Counted from the stretch's first letter, positions 24,031 through 32,094 are shown. The stretch is DNA of 32,104 nt from Thermosulfurimonas dismutans (GCA_011322625.1 DRMH01000101.1:1-32104); one strand, 5' to 3'. Numbers and translations: made by a program. The notes: generated by a model not told the origin, from the letters alone.

Positions 24031-24846
24031 ATGAAGCGGGAGATCTTTGAGTTTTTCGCCAGTCTGGTGGAGCGATCCAGCGGGATCTCTATCGCCACCG
24101 GCAAGGAATATCTCCTGGAAAGCAGGCTGGATGAACTGGCCAAGAGCCTGGGATACAGGGATCACGAGCAGCTTTATCAGGTGGCCCGAACCAGGCTCAC
24201 GCGCCAGTTGCTGGATCAAATCGTGGATGCCCTCACCACCAATGAGACCTATTTCTTCCGGGATCAGCACCCCTTCGAGGCCCTGAGAAAGGTGGTCATT
24301 CCCGAACTGGTAAAAAAACGTCAGGCGGAACGCCGGTTACGTTTCTGGTCCGCGGCCTGCTCCACCGGACAGGAACCCTACAGCCTGGCCATCCTGCTTA
24401 GGGAATATTTTCCGGATCTGGTATCCTCGTGGCGGATCGAGATCCTGGCCTCGGATATCTCGGAGAGTGCCCTGGAAAAGGCCCGGAAGGGGGTTTACAA
24501 CCAGATAGAGGTTAACCGTGGACTTCCGGTGAGTTTTTTGGTTAAATATTTTAAACAGGTAGGGGCCCACTGGGAGATTTCCGAGGAAATAAAGCGTATG
24601 GTCACCTTCAGGAAGATCAATCTAATCGAGCCCCTCAGGGTAGGGCCCTTTGAGGTGATCCTCTGCCGTTACGTGCTCATCTATTTTGCCCAGGCCATGA
24701 AAAAGAGGGTCTGGGATAATCTGTGTCGGGTGCTCACCCCCGGAGGGTATCTTTTTCTGGGGGCCACGGAGATCCCGCCTCATCTTCCCCCGGACATGGA
24801 AAAAAAGATCCTGGGGAAGACCATATGTTTCCGGAAAAAGGACTGA
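24031..24846 (+). CDS. cheR: CheR, chemoreceptor glutamate methyltransferase
   Basis: The 271-residue protein has the N-terminal helical CheR domain and a SAM-binding methyltransferase domain. NETYFFRDQHPFE, the glycine loop SAACSTGQEPYSLAI and ILCRYVLIYF are the family signatures; the last reads CRYV where CRNV is usual. It methylates receptor glutamates with S-adenosylmethionine, opposing CheB. No chemoreceptor gene is in the window. Confidence 0.95.
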   Translation: MKREIFEFFASLVERSSGISIATGKEYLLESRLDELAKSLGYRDHEQLYQVARTRLTRQLLDQIVDALTTNETYFFRDQHPFEALRKVVIPELVKKRQAERRLRFWSAACSTGQEPYSLAILLREYFPDLVSSWRIEILASDISESALEKARKGVYNQIEVNRGLPVSFLVKYFKQVGAHWEISEEIKRMVTFRKINLIEPLRVGPFEVILCRYVLIYFAQAMKKRVWDNLCRVLTPGGYLFLGATEIPPHLPPDMEKKILGKTICFRKKD

Positions 24847-24858
24847 GGGAGGTAGGGT

Positions 24859-27519
24859 ATGTCTTTTGAGGAAGACATCCTGCAGGATTTTATAACCGAG
24901 GCCAAGGAAAGCCTGGAGAAGCTGGATGAGGAGTTCGTGGAACTGGAGCAGGATCCGCAGAACACCGAGATCCTTAAGAGCATTTTCCGCACCATGCACA
25001 CTCTCAAGGGCACGGCCGGGTTTTTCGGGTTCAAGACCCTGGAGGGCATTGCCCATTTCGCCGAGGACATCCTCTCCAAATTGCGGGACGGGCTGGTGGT
25101 GGCGGACGAGGAGATCATCGATATGCTTCTCCAGGCGGTGGATCACATCAAGGCCATAGTGGCTCACATTGAGGAACACAAACAGGAACCGGTGGAGGAT
25201 ACCTACCTGGAATTCCTGGTGACCCTGAGTAATTTTGCCGACAAGGTGGCCCGAAGGGCCCAGGGTCAGGCCCCTTCGGAGCCCCCTTCCAGGGAGAAGC
25301 CTCCGGCCGAAGAATCCGCTTCCCCGGAGAAGGAACCGGAGAAGGCGGCCCGGGAAAAGGCCGAGGAAAAGGGGGAGCCCGAGAAAAAGGAGCCGGAGAA
25401 GAAACCCGAACCCGCGGAGGTTCGTCCCGTCTCTCCGGAGCCTCCCCGCAAGGAGGCCCCCAAGGCTCCTCCGCAGGTCACCCTCACCGAGACCCATATT
25501 CGGGTGGATGTAAAGTTGCTGGATCATCTCATGAATCTGGCCGGGGAGCTGGTGCTGGCTCGGAACAGGCTGGTGCAACTGGCCAATCAGAAGGTGGATC
25601 CGGAGCTGATGCAGGCCACCCAGACCCTTTCTCTGGTGACCACGGAGATGCAGGAAGCCATCATGAAGACCCGCATGCAACCCATCGGGAACGTATTCAA
25701 CAAGTTCCCCCGGATCGTGCGGGATCTGGCCCGTTCCACCGGAAAGAAGGTCAATCTGCATATTGAGGGAGCGGATACCGAGCTGGATCGCTCCATTATT
25801 GAAGCCATCAAAGATCCCCTCACCCATCTGGTGCGCAATTCCATCGACCACGGCATCGAACCCCCGGAGGAAAGGGTCCAGCTGAACAAGCCCCCGGTGG
25901 GCACGCTGGTCATGCGGGCCTTTCATGAGGGGGGGCAGGTGATCATCGAGATCGAGGACGATGGCCGGGGCATAGATACGGAAAAGGTCAAGCGTAAGGC
26001 CGTGGAGAAGGGGTTGATCACCCCGGAAGAGGCCGAACGCATGAGCGATCACGAGGCCCTAAATCTGATCTTCAGACCGGGGTTTTCCACCGCGGAAAAG
26101 GTAACCAACATCTCCGGCCGGGGCGTGGGCATGGACGTGGTGAAGACCAACATCGAGCGCCTCGGTGGGAGCATTGAGATCCGGAGCGTGAAAGGGGCCG
26201 GGACCACGGTGCGGATCAAGATACCTCTCACCCTGGCCATCGTTCCGGCCCTGATTGTGGTGTCCGGAGGGGAGCGTTACGCTATTCCCCAGGTTAGTCT
26301 CAAGGAGCTGGTGAACATTGAGGATCCGGAAAAGGAGATCCACCGTATCGGTCAGTCCGAATTCTATCGCCTGCGAGGGAACATCATCCCCCTGGTTCGT
26401 CTGGCCAAAGTGCTGGGGCAGAGCGACGGTCAGGCCCGGAGCCTGGTCATCCTCACCAGCGGGACCATGGATTTCGGTTTGCTGGTGGACGAGGTGAGGG
26501 ATTCGGAAGAGATCGTGGTCAAGCCCCTGGATCGGTTTCTCAAGGGGATTCCCATCTACGCCGGGGCCACCATTATGGGCGACGGGAAGGTGGCGCTGAT
26601 TCTGGACGTGGTGGGGCTATCCCGGCATGTGGGGTTCCGGGCCGAGGAGGCCCGCAAGGCCCTGGAGGAGGAAAAGAAGAGAAAGGACACCTCCCGGGAG
26701 ACCCATTTTATTCTCCTCTTCAACGTCCATCCCGAGGAACAATTCGCCATTCCGCTTTCTCTGGTTTCCCGTCTGGATAAGATCAAGGCCGAGTCTCTGG
26801 AATACGTGGGGGGCAAGGAGCTGGTACAGTACAAGGGTCATTCGGTCCCGGTGATTCGCCTGGAGAATTACCTTCCCATTCAGCCTCTGCCGGAACAGGA
26901 GGAATATAATCTGCTCCTTTTCGAGGAAAACGAGAAGATGGTGGCGGTCCTGGTTTCCCAGATCCTGGATAGCATCGAGACCGATCTCGAGCTGGACGAG
27001 GATATCTATCGCACCGAGGGTATCCTGGGCAATCGCATCATCAACGGCCGCACCACCATCTTTGTGGATATTTACAAGATTATCGAGATGTTCGATCCGG
27101 ACTGGTTTAAGAAACCGGTGCTGGAGATCCATTCCCGGATCCTTTATGCCGAGGATTCCTCCTTCTATGCCCAACTGGTCAAAAACTATCTGGAGGGGGC
27201 GGGCTACGAGGTGGAGATCGCCGAGGACGGGGTCAGGGCCTGGGAGAAGTTACAGGAGGGGGCCTACGACCTTCTTATTACCGACATAGAGATGCCCCGG
27301 ATGAACGGTCTGGAGCTGATTAAGAAGGTGCGGGCCGACGAAAGGTTTCGGGACCTTCCCATCATGGTGCTCACCAGTATTTCGGCGGAGGAGGTCTATC
27401 GCAAGGCCAAGGAGCTGGGGGCGGATGAGTTCCAGACCAAGCTGGATCGGCAGGCGGTGATCGAGGCCGCCACCCGTCTCCTCACCGCGAAGACCACCAC
27501 CGCGGAGGCCGCGGCGTGA
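24859..27519 (+). CDS. cheA: CheA hybrid histidine kinase (HPt-dimer-ATPase-CheW-CheW-receiver)
   Basis: The 886-residue product has an HPt domain with phospho-His47 (TMHTLKGTAGFFG). A Glu/Lys/Pro linker (137-208) lies where the CheY-binding P2 domain normally lies. Next come the dimerisation helices (LLDHLMNLAGELV), then the ATPase with N-box HLVRNSIDHGIE (323-334), DDGRGID (367-373) and GRGVGMDV (420-427). A CheW-like domain follows at about 463-590, a second CheW-like module at about 614-748, and a C-terminal receiver with E765/D766, Asp809 (ITDIEMPRMNG) and Lys861. A fused receiver and lack of P2 point to internal phosphotransfer or a sink. AGGGAGGTAGG precedes ATG 24859. Confidence 0.94.
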   Translation: MSFEEDILQDFITEAKESLEKLDEEFVELEQDPQNTEILKSIFRTMHTLKGTAGFFGFKTLEGIAHFAEDILSKLRDGLVVADEEIIDMLLQAVDHIKAIVAHIEEHKQEPVEDTYLEFLVTLSNFADKVARRAQGQAPSEPPSREKPPAEESASPEKEPEKAAREKAEEKGEPEKKEPEKKPEPAEVRPVSPEPPRKEAPKAPPQVTLTETHIRVDVKLLDHLMNLAGELVLARNRLVQLANQKVDPELMQATQTLSLVTTEMQEAIMKTRMQPIGNVFNKFPRIVRDLARSTGKKVNLHIEGADTELDRSIIEAIKDPLTHLVRNSIDHGIEPPEERVQLNKPPVGTLVMRAFHEGGQVIIEIEDDGRGIDTEKVKRKAVEKGLITPEEAERMSDHEALNLIFRPGFSTAEKVTNISGRGVGMDVVKTNIERLGGSIEIRSVKGAGTTVRIKIPLTLAIVPALIVVSGGERYAIPQVSLKELVNIEDPEKEIHRIGQSEFYRLRGNIIPLVRLAKVLGQSDGQARSLVILTSGTMDFGLLVDEVRDSEEIVVKPLDRFLKGIPIYAGATIMGDGKVALILDVVGLSRHVGFRAEEARKALEEEKKRKDTSRETHFILLFNVHPEEQFAIPLSLVSRLDKIKAESLEYVGGKELVQYKGHSVPVIRLENYLPIQPLPEQEEYNLLLFEENEKMVAVLVSQILDSIETDLELDEDIYRTEGILGNRIINGRTTIFVDIYKIIEMFDPDWFKKPVLEIHSRILYAEDSSFYAQLVKNYLEGAGYEVEIAEDGVRAWEKLQEGAYDLLITDIEMPRMNGLELIKKVRADERFRDLPIMVLTSISAEEVYRKAKELGADEFQTKLDRQAVIEAATRLLTAKTTTAEAAA

Positions 27520-28448
27520 TGGATCCGTTCCAGATACTGGGGGTTTCCCCCCGGGCGAGCTGGGAGGAGATCCGGCGGGCCTATCTGCGCAAGGTAAAGT
27601 CCCTGCACCCCGATCGGGGTGGAGATCGGGAGGCCTATCTGGCCCTTCAGGAGGCTTACGAGACCCTGCGCAGGGCCTGCGAAAGGCGTCGCCGGGTCCA
27701 GGTCCTGCGGGAGCGTCCGCGAGGCGGAGAATATCTTCTTTCCTTCGTGGAGCTTACGGTACGGGAGGTGGCTCTGGGTACGGAGAGGTGGATTCGGGTG
27801 CCCGACACGCCGGGCCCCTGTGAATACTGCGAGGGTCTGGGGCTCGATCCCTACGGTCGTTTCCGGGTCTGTGAATGGTGTCAGGGCACCGGTCTTCTGC
27901 CGGAGGAGGGAGGGCGGTATCATCAGCTCTGTCCCCGCTGTCAGGGGGAGGGAAGGATCTTTCTGGAACTCTGTCCCCGCTGTCGGGGGAAAGGGGAGAT
28001 CCGCCGGGAGAAGGAGTTTCTGATCGTGATACCTCCGGGGGTACGCGAGGGCGATCTCCTTTTTCTGCCCAGGTCTCCGGAAGGTCCGGTCACGGATGTC
28101 TTCCTGGAGGTCTTTATCAAGCGGGACGATCGTTTCTACTTTGAGGGGCAGGATCTGGTCTGTCAGGTGCAGGTTCCCTTCTGGAAGGCCGCGCTGGGGG
28201 GATATATCCGGGTGGAGACCCTGGAGGGCGAGGAGGAGATAGAGATACCCCGGGGGCTTCCCGGGGGTTCCCGGCTGGTGATAAGGCAGAGGGGGCCTTT
28301 TCGTCCCGACGGCGGGCGAGGCGACCTCATCCTTCAATTCGAGATCTGGTTTCCGGAGGAGTATCCTCCGGAGGCTTTAAGATTGCTGGAAAGACTGAAT
28401 CATATCATGGAGGAAAGCTATGGCCGAACTACCTCTTCCCGCCAGTGA
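27519..28448 (+). CDS. DnaJ-like co-chaperone with zinc motifs, inside the chemotaxis operon
   Basis: The 309-residue protein has an N-terminal J domain (MDPFQILGVSPRAS, HPD at 30-32). There is almost no Gly/Phe linker. Four CxxCxGxG zinc motifs start at C101, C118, C138 and C152, followed by a DnaJ C-terminal client-binding domain (FLIVIPPGVREGDLL, DVFLEVFIKRDDRFYFEGQDL, PFWKAALGG). It would recruit DnaK. It overlaps cheA by one base and cheW by 29, so it is translated with them. The housekeeping dnaJ is usually next to dnaK and longer (about 370-380), so this looks like a dedicated paralogue. The last dozen residues overlap the cheW start. Confidence 0.88.
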   Translation: MDPFQILGVSPRASWEEIRRAYLRKVKSLHPDRGGDREAYLALQEAYETLRRACERRRRVQVLRERPRGGEYLLSFVELTVREVALGTERWIRVPDTPGPCEYCEGLGLDPYGRFRVCEWCQGTGLLPEEGGRYHQLCPRCQGEGRIFLELCPRCRGKGEIRREKEFLIVIPPGVREGDLLFLPRSPEGPVTDVFLEVFIKRDDRFYFEGQDLVCQVQVPFWKAALGGYIRVETLEGEEEIEIPRGLPGGSRLVIRQRGPFRPDGGRGDLILQFEIWFPEEYPPEALRLLERLNHIMEESYGRTTSSRQ

Positions 28449-28893
28449 AACCCGTCCGGTCCTTTCCGAGGACACCCAGACCTTTGTTACCTTCTGGCTG
28501 GGGGAGCATCTTTTCGGTCTCCCCATCGCCGAGGTGGTGGAGATTAATCGCAAGATGGAGATCACCCCGGTGCCCCTGGCCCCGGCGTACATCAAGGGGA
28601 TCATCAATCTCCGGGGGCAGGTCCTTACCACCGTGGATCTGGCCGAAAGACTGGGCTTACAGGTGGAGGCCCCGCGGGCCTACAATCTAATCGTAAGGAC
28701 CGAGGACGAGGAGAGGATTAGTTTCCTGGTGGAGAAGATCGGGGATATTCTGGAGGTTCCGTCCAAGAACGTGGAGGAACCGCCGGAGCGGATCGAGGGG
28801 GTGGAGCGGAAATTCGTCCGGCACGTCTGTCAGCTGCCGGAGCGGCTTCTGGTGATCCTGAATGTGCGGGAGGTGCTTCAGGACTCCGGGTAG
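28420..28893 (+). CDS. cheW: CheW, chemotaxis scaffold protein
   Basis: The 157-residue single CheW domain (about 22-155) shows TFWLGEHLFGLPIAEVVEI, IKGIINLRGQVLTTVDLAERL and ISFLVEKIGDILEV, all family signatures. It couples CheA to chemoreceptors in signalling arrays at the membrane. GGAGGAAAGC upstream inside the dnaJ-like gene supports ATG 28420. It is the last gene of the motility operon, and its 3' end overlaps the convergent HNH gene by 16 bases with no terminator hairpin. Confidence 0.94.
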   Translation: MAELPLPASETRPVLSEDTQTFVTFWLGEHLFGLPIAEVVEINRKMEITPVPLAPAYIKGIINLRGQVLTTVDLAERLGLQVEAPRAYNLIVRTEDEERISFLVEKIGDILEVPSKNVEEPPERIEGVERKFVRHVCQLPERLLVILNVREVLQDSG

Positions 28894-29477
28894 AGACCGG
28901 CGAAATCCAGAAAGGGTTTCCAGGCCTCGCGTTTTTCCTCGGGGAATTTTTCCAGAAAGAGGCTCTGCCAGCGGGGAGGTTCGGGTTTTTTGAGGAGTTT
29001 CATGCCGGCCTCTTCCGGGGTGCGGTCTCCCTTTTTGAGGTTGCATTTGCGGCAGCACAGCACCACGTTGGTCCAGACGGTTTTCCCGCCGCGGGACCGT
29101 GGGATGACGTGATCGATGGTGCGATCCTTGGGATTGCGCACGGATTTGCCGCAATACTGGCAGGTATAGTGGTCGCGCATGAAGAGATTGGCCCGGTTGA
29201 AGACCACCTCCAGCCGGGGCAGGCGATCGTAATTCACCAGATAGATGGCCTCCGGGGCCACCAGGGAAAGGGAAGGGCTGCGTATGAGGCGGCCGTTATC
29301 GTAAAACCGGCTGGCTTCGATCCATTCCTCCAGGGTGTGGGTGGTCCAGTCCGGGGTGATGACCTTGGCGGTGCCCTTGACCAGGTGACAGATGGCCCGC
29401 AGGACGGTGGTGATCTGCACGGCCTGATAGTGTTTGTTCAACACCAGGACCTTATCCTGCAGGATGTCCTTTCCCAT
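28878..29477 (-). CDS. HNH endonuclease family protein
   Basis: The 199-residue protein has an N-terminal part (KVLVLNKHYQAVQITTVLRAI) typical of a widespread stand-alone HNH family. The nuclease core has CQYC (C106, C109), the catalytic IDHVIPRSRGG (121-131, His123), WTNVVLCC with Asn137, and RKCN (C145). The four cysteines bind a structural zinc and the His-Asn-His core a metal for DNA cleavage. The biological target is unknown, and no methylase or phage gene accompanies it. GAGGT upstream selects the ATG complementary to 29475-29477; the longer frame to 29573 would run into ychF. Confidence 0.88.
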   Translation of the reverse strand: MGKDILQDKVLVLNKHYQAVQITTVLRAICHLVKGTAKVITPDWTTHTLEEWIEASRFYDNGRLIRSPSLSLVAPEAIYLVNYDRLPRLEVVFNRANLFMRDHYTCQYCGKSVRNPKDRTIDHVIPRSRGGKTVWTNVVLCCRKCNLKKGDRTPEEAGMKLLKKPEPPRWQSLFLEKFPEEKREAWKPFLDFAGLYPES

Positions 29478-29488
29478 AGTGACCTCTA

Positions 29489-29515
29489 ATCTTAACACAC
29501 TTTTTGGGTTAAGAT
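29489..29515. promoter_or_regulatory. inverted repeat in the HNH/ychF divergent promoter region
   Basis: ATCTTAAC (29489-29496) and GTTAAGAT (29508-29515) form a perfect 8-bp inverted repeat with an 11-base spacer. It lies in the 46-base region between two divergent genes. Each arm also reads as a weak -10 box (TAAGAT, four of six) pointing outwards. It could be an operator, a symmetric promoter pair, or both. Confidence 0.45.
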
Positions 29516-29523
29516 AAAAAACC

Positions 29524-30636
29524 ATGTCTCTGCGGATAGGTCTGGTGGGTCTTCCCAACGCCGGTAAATCCACCCTGTTTAACGCCCTGGTGGAGGGGGC
29601 CCGGGCGGAGGTGGCCCATTATCCCTTTTGCACCATCGAACCCAATGTGGGGGTGGTGGAGGTTCCGGATGGGCGGGTACGGGTGCTCGCCGAAAGGGAG
29701 GGAGCGGCGCGGGCCGTACCGGCGGTGGTTCAGGTGGTGGATATCGCCGGTCTGGTACGGCATGCCAGCCGCGGGGAGGGGCTAGGCAATCAATTCCTGG
29801 CCCATGTGCGCGAGATGGATGCCCTGGCCCTGGTGTTGCGCTGTTTTCGTTCCGGAGAGGTCCCGCATGTGGAGGGCACGGTGGACCCGATAAGGGATCT
29901 GGAGATACTGGAGTTGGAGCTCATAGCCAAAGATCTCGAAACCGTGGAGAAGCGAATGGCCCGGGTGGAAAAGCCGGCCCGTTCCGGCGACCGCAGGGCG
30001 GCGGAGGAACGGGAGATCCTGGAGGTCCTGCACCGGATCCTTTCCTCGGCTGAGCCCCTCCGTCGTCATCGCGCCACCCTGGCTCCGGAGGTACTGGAGT
30101 ATGCGCAGGGGGTGCTTTTTCTCCTCAGCCTGAAACCCGTTTTCTGGGTGGCCAATCTGGGGGAGGAGGATTTACCCGGGGGGGAGGGGAACCCTCAGGT
30201 AACCCGGTTGCGGGAACGGGCCCGGGAGGAGGGGGTGCCGGTGGTGGCGCTTTGTGCCGAACTCGAGGCCCAGTTGCTGGAACTTTCCCCGCCGGAGCGG
30301 GAGGAGATGCTGGGGCTTTACGGTCTGGAACAGCCGGGGCTCAAACGTTTCATCGAGGAGGGTTACCGGTTGCTGGATCTGCTTACCTTTTACACGGTAA
30401 ACGAAAAGGAGGCCCGGGCTCGCTCCGCTCCTCGGGGGACCACCGCGCTCGCGGCGGCGGAAAGTATTCATACCGATCTGGCCCGGGGGTTTATCGCCGC
30501 TGAGGTGATCAATTTTCGGGAGTATCTTCAGGCGGAGAACCTGGCCGAGGCCCGGCGTCGGGGATGGGTAAGGCTCGAGGGGCGCGACTACCGGCTGGAG
30601 GACGGAGACATCCTCTACATCCGTTTCCGGCCCTAG
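29524..30636 (+). CDS. ychF: YchF (OLA1 family) P-loop ATPase
   Basis: The 370-residue Obg-related protein has G1 GLPNAGKST (9-17), G3 DIAGLV (73-78), and NLGEED in the G4 position, which in this family specifies ATP over GTP. The C-terminal TGS-like domain (FYTVNEKEARARSAPRGTTA, IHTDLARGFIAAEVINF, ending DGDILYIRF) is complete. YchF binds ribosomes and is linked to stress responses. Length is normal. The start lies shortly after a possible -10 box, so the leader would be very short. The TAG stop is shared in a CTAG with the hepT stop. Confidence 0.95.
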   Translation: MSLRIGLVGLPNAGKSTLFNALVEGARAEVAHYPFCTIEPNVGVVEVPDGRVRVLAEREGAARAVPAVVQVVDIAGLVRHASRGEGLGNQFLAHVREMDALALVLRCFRSGEVPHVEGTVDPIRDLEILELELIAKDLETVEKRMARVEKPARSGDRRAAEEREILEVLHRILSSAEPLRRHRATLAPEVLEYAQGVLFLLSLKPVFWVANLGEEDLPGGEGNPQVTRLRERAREEGVPVVALCAELEAQLLELSPPEREEMLGLYGLEQPGLKRFIEEGYRLLDLLTFYTVNEKEARARSAPRGTTALAAAESIHTDLARGFIAAEVINFREYLQAENLAEARRRGWVRLEGRDYRLEDGDILYIRFRP

Positions 30637-31064
30637 CCCCGGGCCTTTTGGACCTCCCTTTCCATGAGACTCACAAAATCCCTGAATTCGTGAAGCCCTC
30701 TCCTTAGGTTTTCCAGAAAAACCCGATCATCCACCGTCCAGTAGCGATGCACCAGGCGATTCCTGAAGCGGGCCAGGGCCTCAAAGCTTTGCGCCAGATT
30801 CTGATCGATTACCCCTTTCTCTCCGGCTTTCACCATGGCTTCCGCAAGGCTGGTTACCGCAAGGTGATGTTTCCGGGCAAGAATATGTTGTAAGACCGCA
30901 CCGATGGCCTCGGTGATAAGGAGTACGGAGTACTTGATCCCTCTTAAGCGATCGGGACTACTGAGTATTTCTTTATCCGGGGCTCCGAGAGCAACTTCAA
31001 GGTAATCAATTTCCCGCTCTATTTCTCTGAGCCTACCGAGGATGTACCTGGGGTTCAAGTCCAT
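30633..31064 (-). CDS. hepT: HepT-like HEPN toxin of a type VII toxin-antitoxin pair
   Basis: This 143-residue, all-helical HEPN (DUF86) protein carries the toxin RNase motif Rx4HxY as R101, H106 and Y108 in RNRLVHRY. In characterised HepT/MntA systems the HEPN protein cleaves RNA, and the partner nucleotidyltransferase inactivates it by adding AMP to the motif tyrosine. The gene overlaps the upstream mntA by 32 bases, so translation is coupled. Its stop shares CTAG with the convergent ychF stop. Confidence 0.88.
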   Translation of the reverse strand: MDLNPRYILGRLREIEREIDYLEVALGAPDKEILSSPDRLRGIKYSVLLITEAIGAVLQHILARKHHLAVTSLAEAMVKAGEKGVIDQNLAQSFEALARFRNRLVHRYWTVDDRVFLENLRRGLHEFRDFVSLMEREVQKARG

Positions 31065-31458
31065 AATAGTCTAGCTCCCTGCCCTTAAGGACGATTTCGT
31101 TTTCGATGAAGTACGCCGAAAGCCTCTCCAGGGCCCGCTCGTAGGCTCCATTGCGGTTGAAAAGGAGCCTTCCCCTGCTTAGTGCCTCGTAAAGTACATC
31201 CGGATCAACCGGTCCGGGGAGAAACGGAACCAGGTCGAAAACCTCAAGCGAGACCTCCGGAAAGGCGGAAAGAAGTTTCCGTTCGATCTCATTGAGCGTC
31301 TCCTCTATATCCCTTCCCTCAATCACCAGGAGTATATCCACATCCCGGGCGAGTTCCGGGGCCTCGAGCACCGAACCGAAAAGGACCGCCGCCTGTACCC
31401 CGGGTACCCTTTTTAAGACCGAAGAGAGCCTTTGGCTAAGCCTTTCAATTTTTACCAT
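31033..31458 (-). CDS. mntA: MntA-like nucleotidyltransferase antitoxin
   Basis: The 141-residue protein has the minimal nucleotidyltransferase motif GS (28-29) followed by Asp39-x-Asp41 (LFGSVLEAPELARDVDILL), with a third acidic position near residue 72-75 (LEVFD). Active-site residues look intact, so AMP transfer to HepT is plausible. A GGAGCC lies just upstream of the ATG complementary to 31456-31458. Its first 14 bases overlap the end of aroK, so the pair is embedded in an aroK-led transcript. No separate promoter can be seen. Confidence 0.86.
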   Translation of the reverse strand: MVKIERLSQRLSSVLKRVPGVQAAVLFGSVLEAPELARDVDILLVIEGRDIEETLNEIERKLLSAFPEVSLEVFDLVPFLPGPVDPDVLYEALSRGRLLFNRNGAYERALERLSAYFIENEIVLKGRELDYYGLEPQVHPR

Positions 31459-32008
31459 TTGGCTCCAGCGTAATGCGGGATTTTAGCTCTTCCAGTATTT
31501 TTTGGGCGGTCTCCTCCGGGGAAAGAGCATCGGTGGAAAGGCCAAGATCCGCAAAGTGCCGGTAAAGGGGTTCCCGCTCCCTTAAAAGTTCGAGCACCTC
31601 CTCCTCAGGCGGCCTTCCGGTAAGGCTCGGGCGCTGGGTTTGGGTGCGGGGGTCTGCGGAAAGCCGCCTGAGGATGGTCTCCGGCCGGGCGCAAAGCCAC
31701 ACCACCAGCGCTCCGTCCCTCAAGCTCTCCATCTCTTCCCTGTGCCTTACCGCTCCGCCCCCCAGGGCCAGGACGATGCGTTCCCGGTGGGAGAATTCCC
31801 GGAGGGCCTCCCTTTCCTTTTTCCGGAAGGCCTCCCATCCCCCTTCCTCCACCAGTTCCCGGATGCTCTTTCCGGTCTTTTCCTCCACATAATCGTCGAG
31901 ATCCACGAAATTCCAGCCCAGCTTTCGGGCCAGGATCCGCCCCACCGTGGTCTTACCCGTGGCCCGAAACCCGATCAGAACGATCCTTCTTACCCTGTTT
32001 TTGGCCAT
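31445..32008 (-). CDS. aroK: shikimate kinase
   Basis: The 187-residue kinase phosphorylates shikimate with ATP in the aromatic amino acid pathway. It shows Walker A GFRATGKT (13-20), the substrate-binding DLDDY near residue 36-40, GGG at 83-85 (ALGGGAV) and RPSLTG near the lid region, where RPLL is common. The C-terminus ends in a charged tail that overlaps mntA. The start is the ATG complementary to 32006-32008 with only a weak purine-rich site upstream. TAAGAT just before the ATG on this strand is a weak -10 candidate. No other aromatic pathway gene is in the window. Confidence 0.92.
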   Translation of the reverse strand: MAKNRVRRIVLIGFRATGKTTVGRILARKLGWNFVDLDDYVEEKTGKSIRELVEEGGWEAFRKKEREALREFSHRERIVLALGGGAVRHREEMESLRDGALVVWLCARPETILRRLSADPRTQTQRPSLTGRPPEEEVLELLREREPLYRHFADLGLSTDALSPEETAQKILEELKSRITLEPNGKN

Positions 32009-32088
32009 ATCTTAATTCTGCGCCCTTTCCATTTTTTTACAACCCGGAATCTTCTCTTTTCCCCCTTCCGGAACCCTCCGTGTCACCC

Positions 32089-32094
32089 TTGACA
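32089..32094 (+). promoter_or_regulatory. possible -35 box of a promoter running out of the window
   Basis: TTGACA is a perfect -35 hexamer in the context CCCTTGACA, the same nine bases as at 703-711 before the dsr operon. The matching -10 box would lie beyond the end of the window, so this cannot be confirmed. Confidence 0.3.

Noticed and set aside
22857-26052. Long minus-strand frames opposite cheB, cheR and cheA
   Set aside because: They mirror the codon bias of well-supported plus-strand genes and lack start signals or recognisable domains.
27936-27990. Near-identical repeats around TCTGTCCCCGCTGTC
   Set aside because: They encode two consecutive zinc motifs (CPRC) of the DnaJ-like protein, so they are explained by the protein repeat.
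29478-29573. Longer N-terminus for the HNH protein
   Set aside because: It would overlap the start of the divergent ychF gene; the ATG at 29477 has its own ribosome-binding site.
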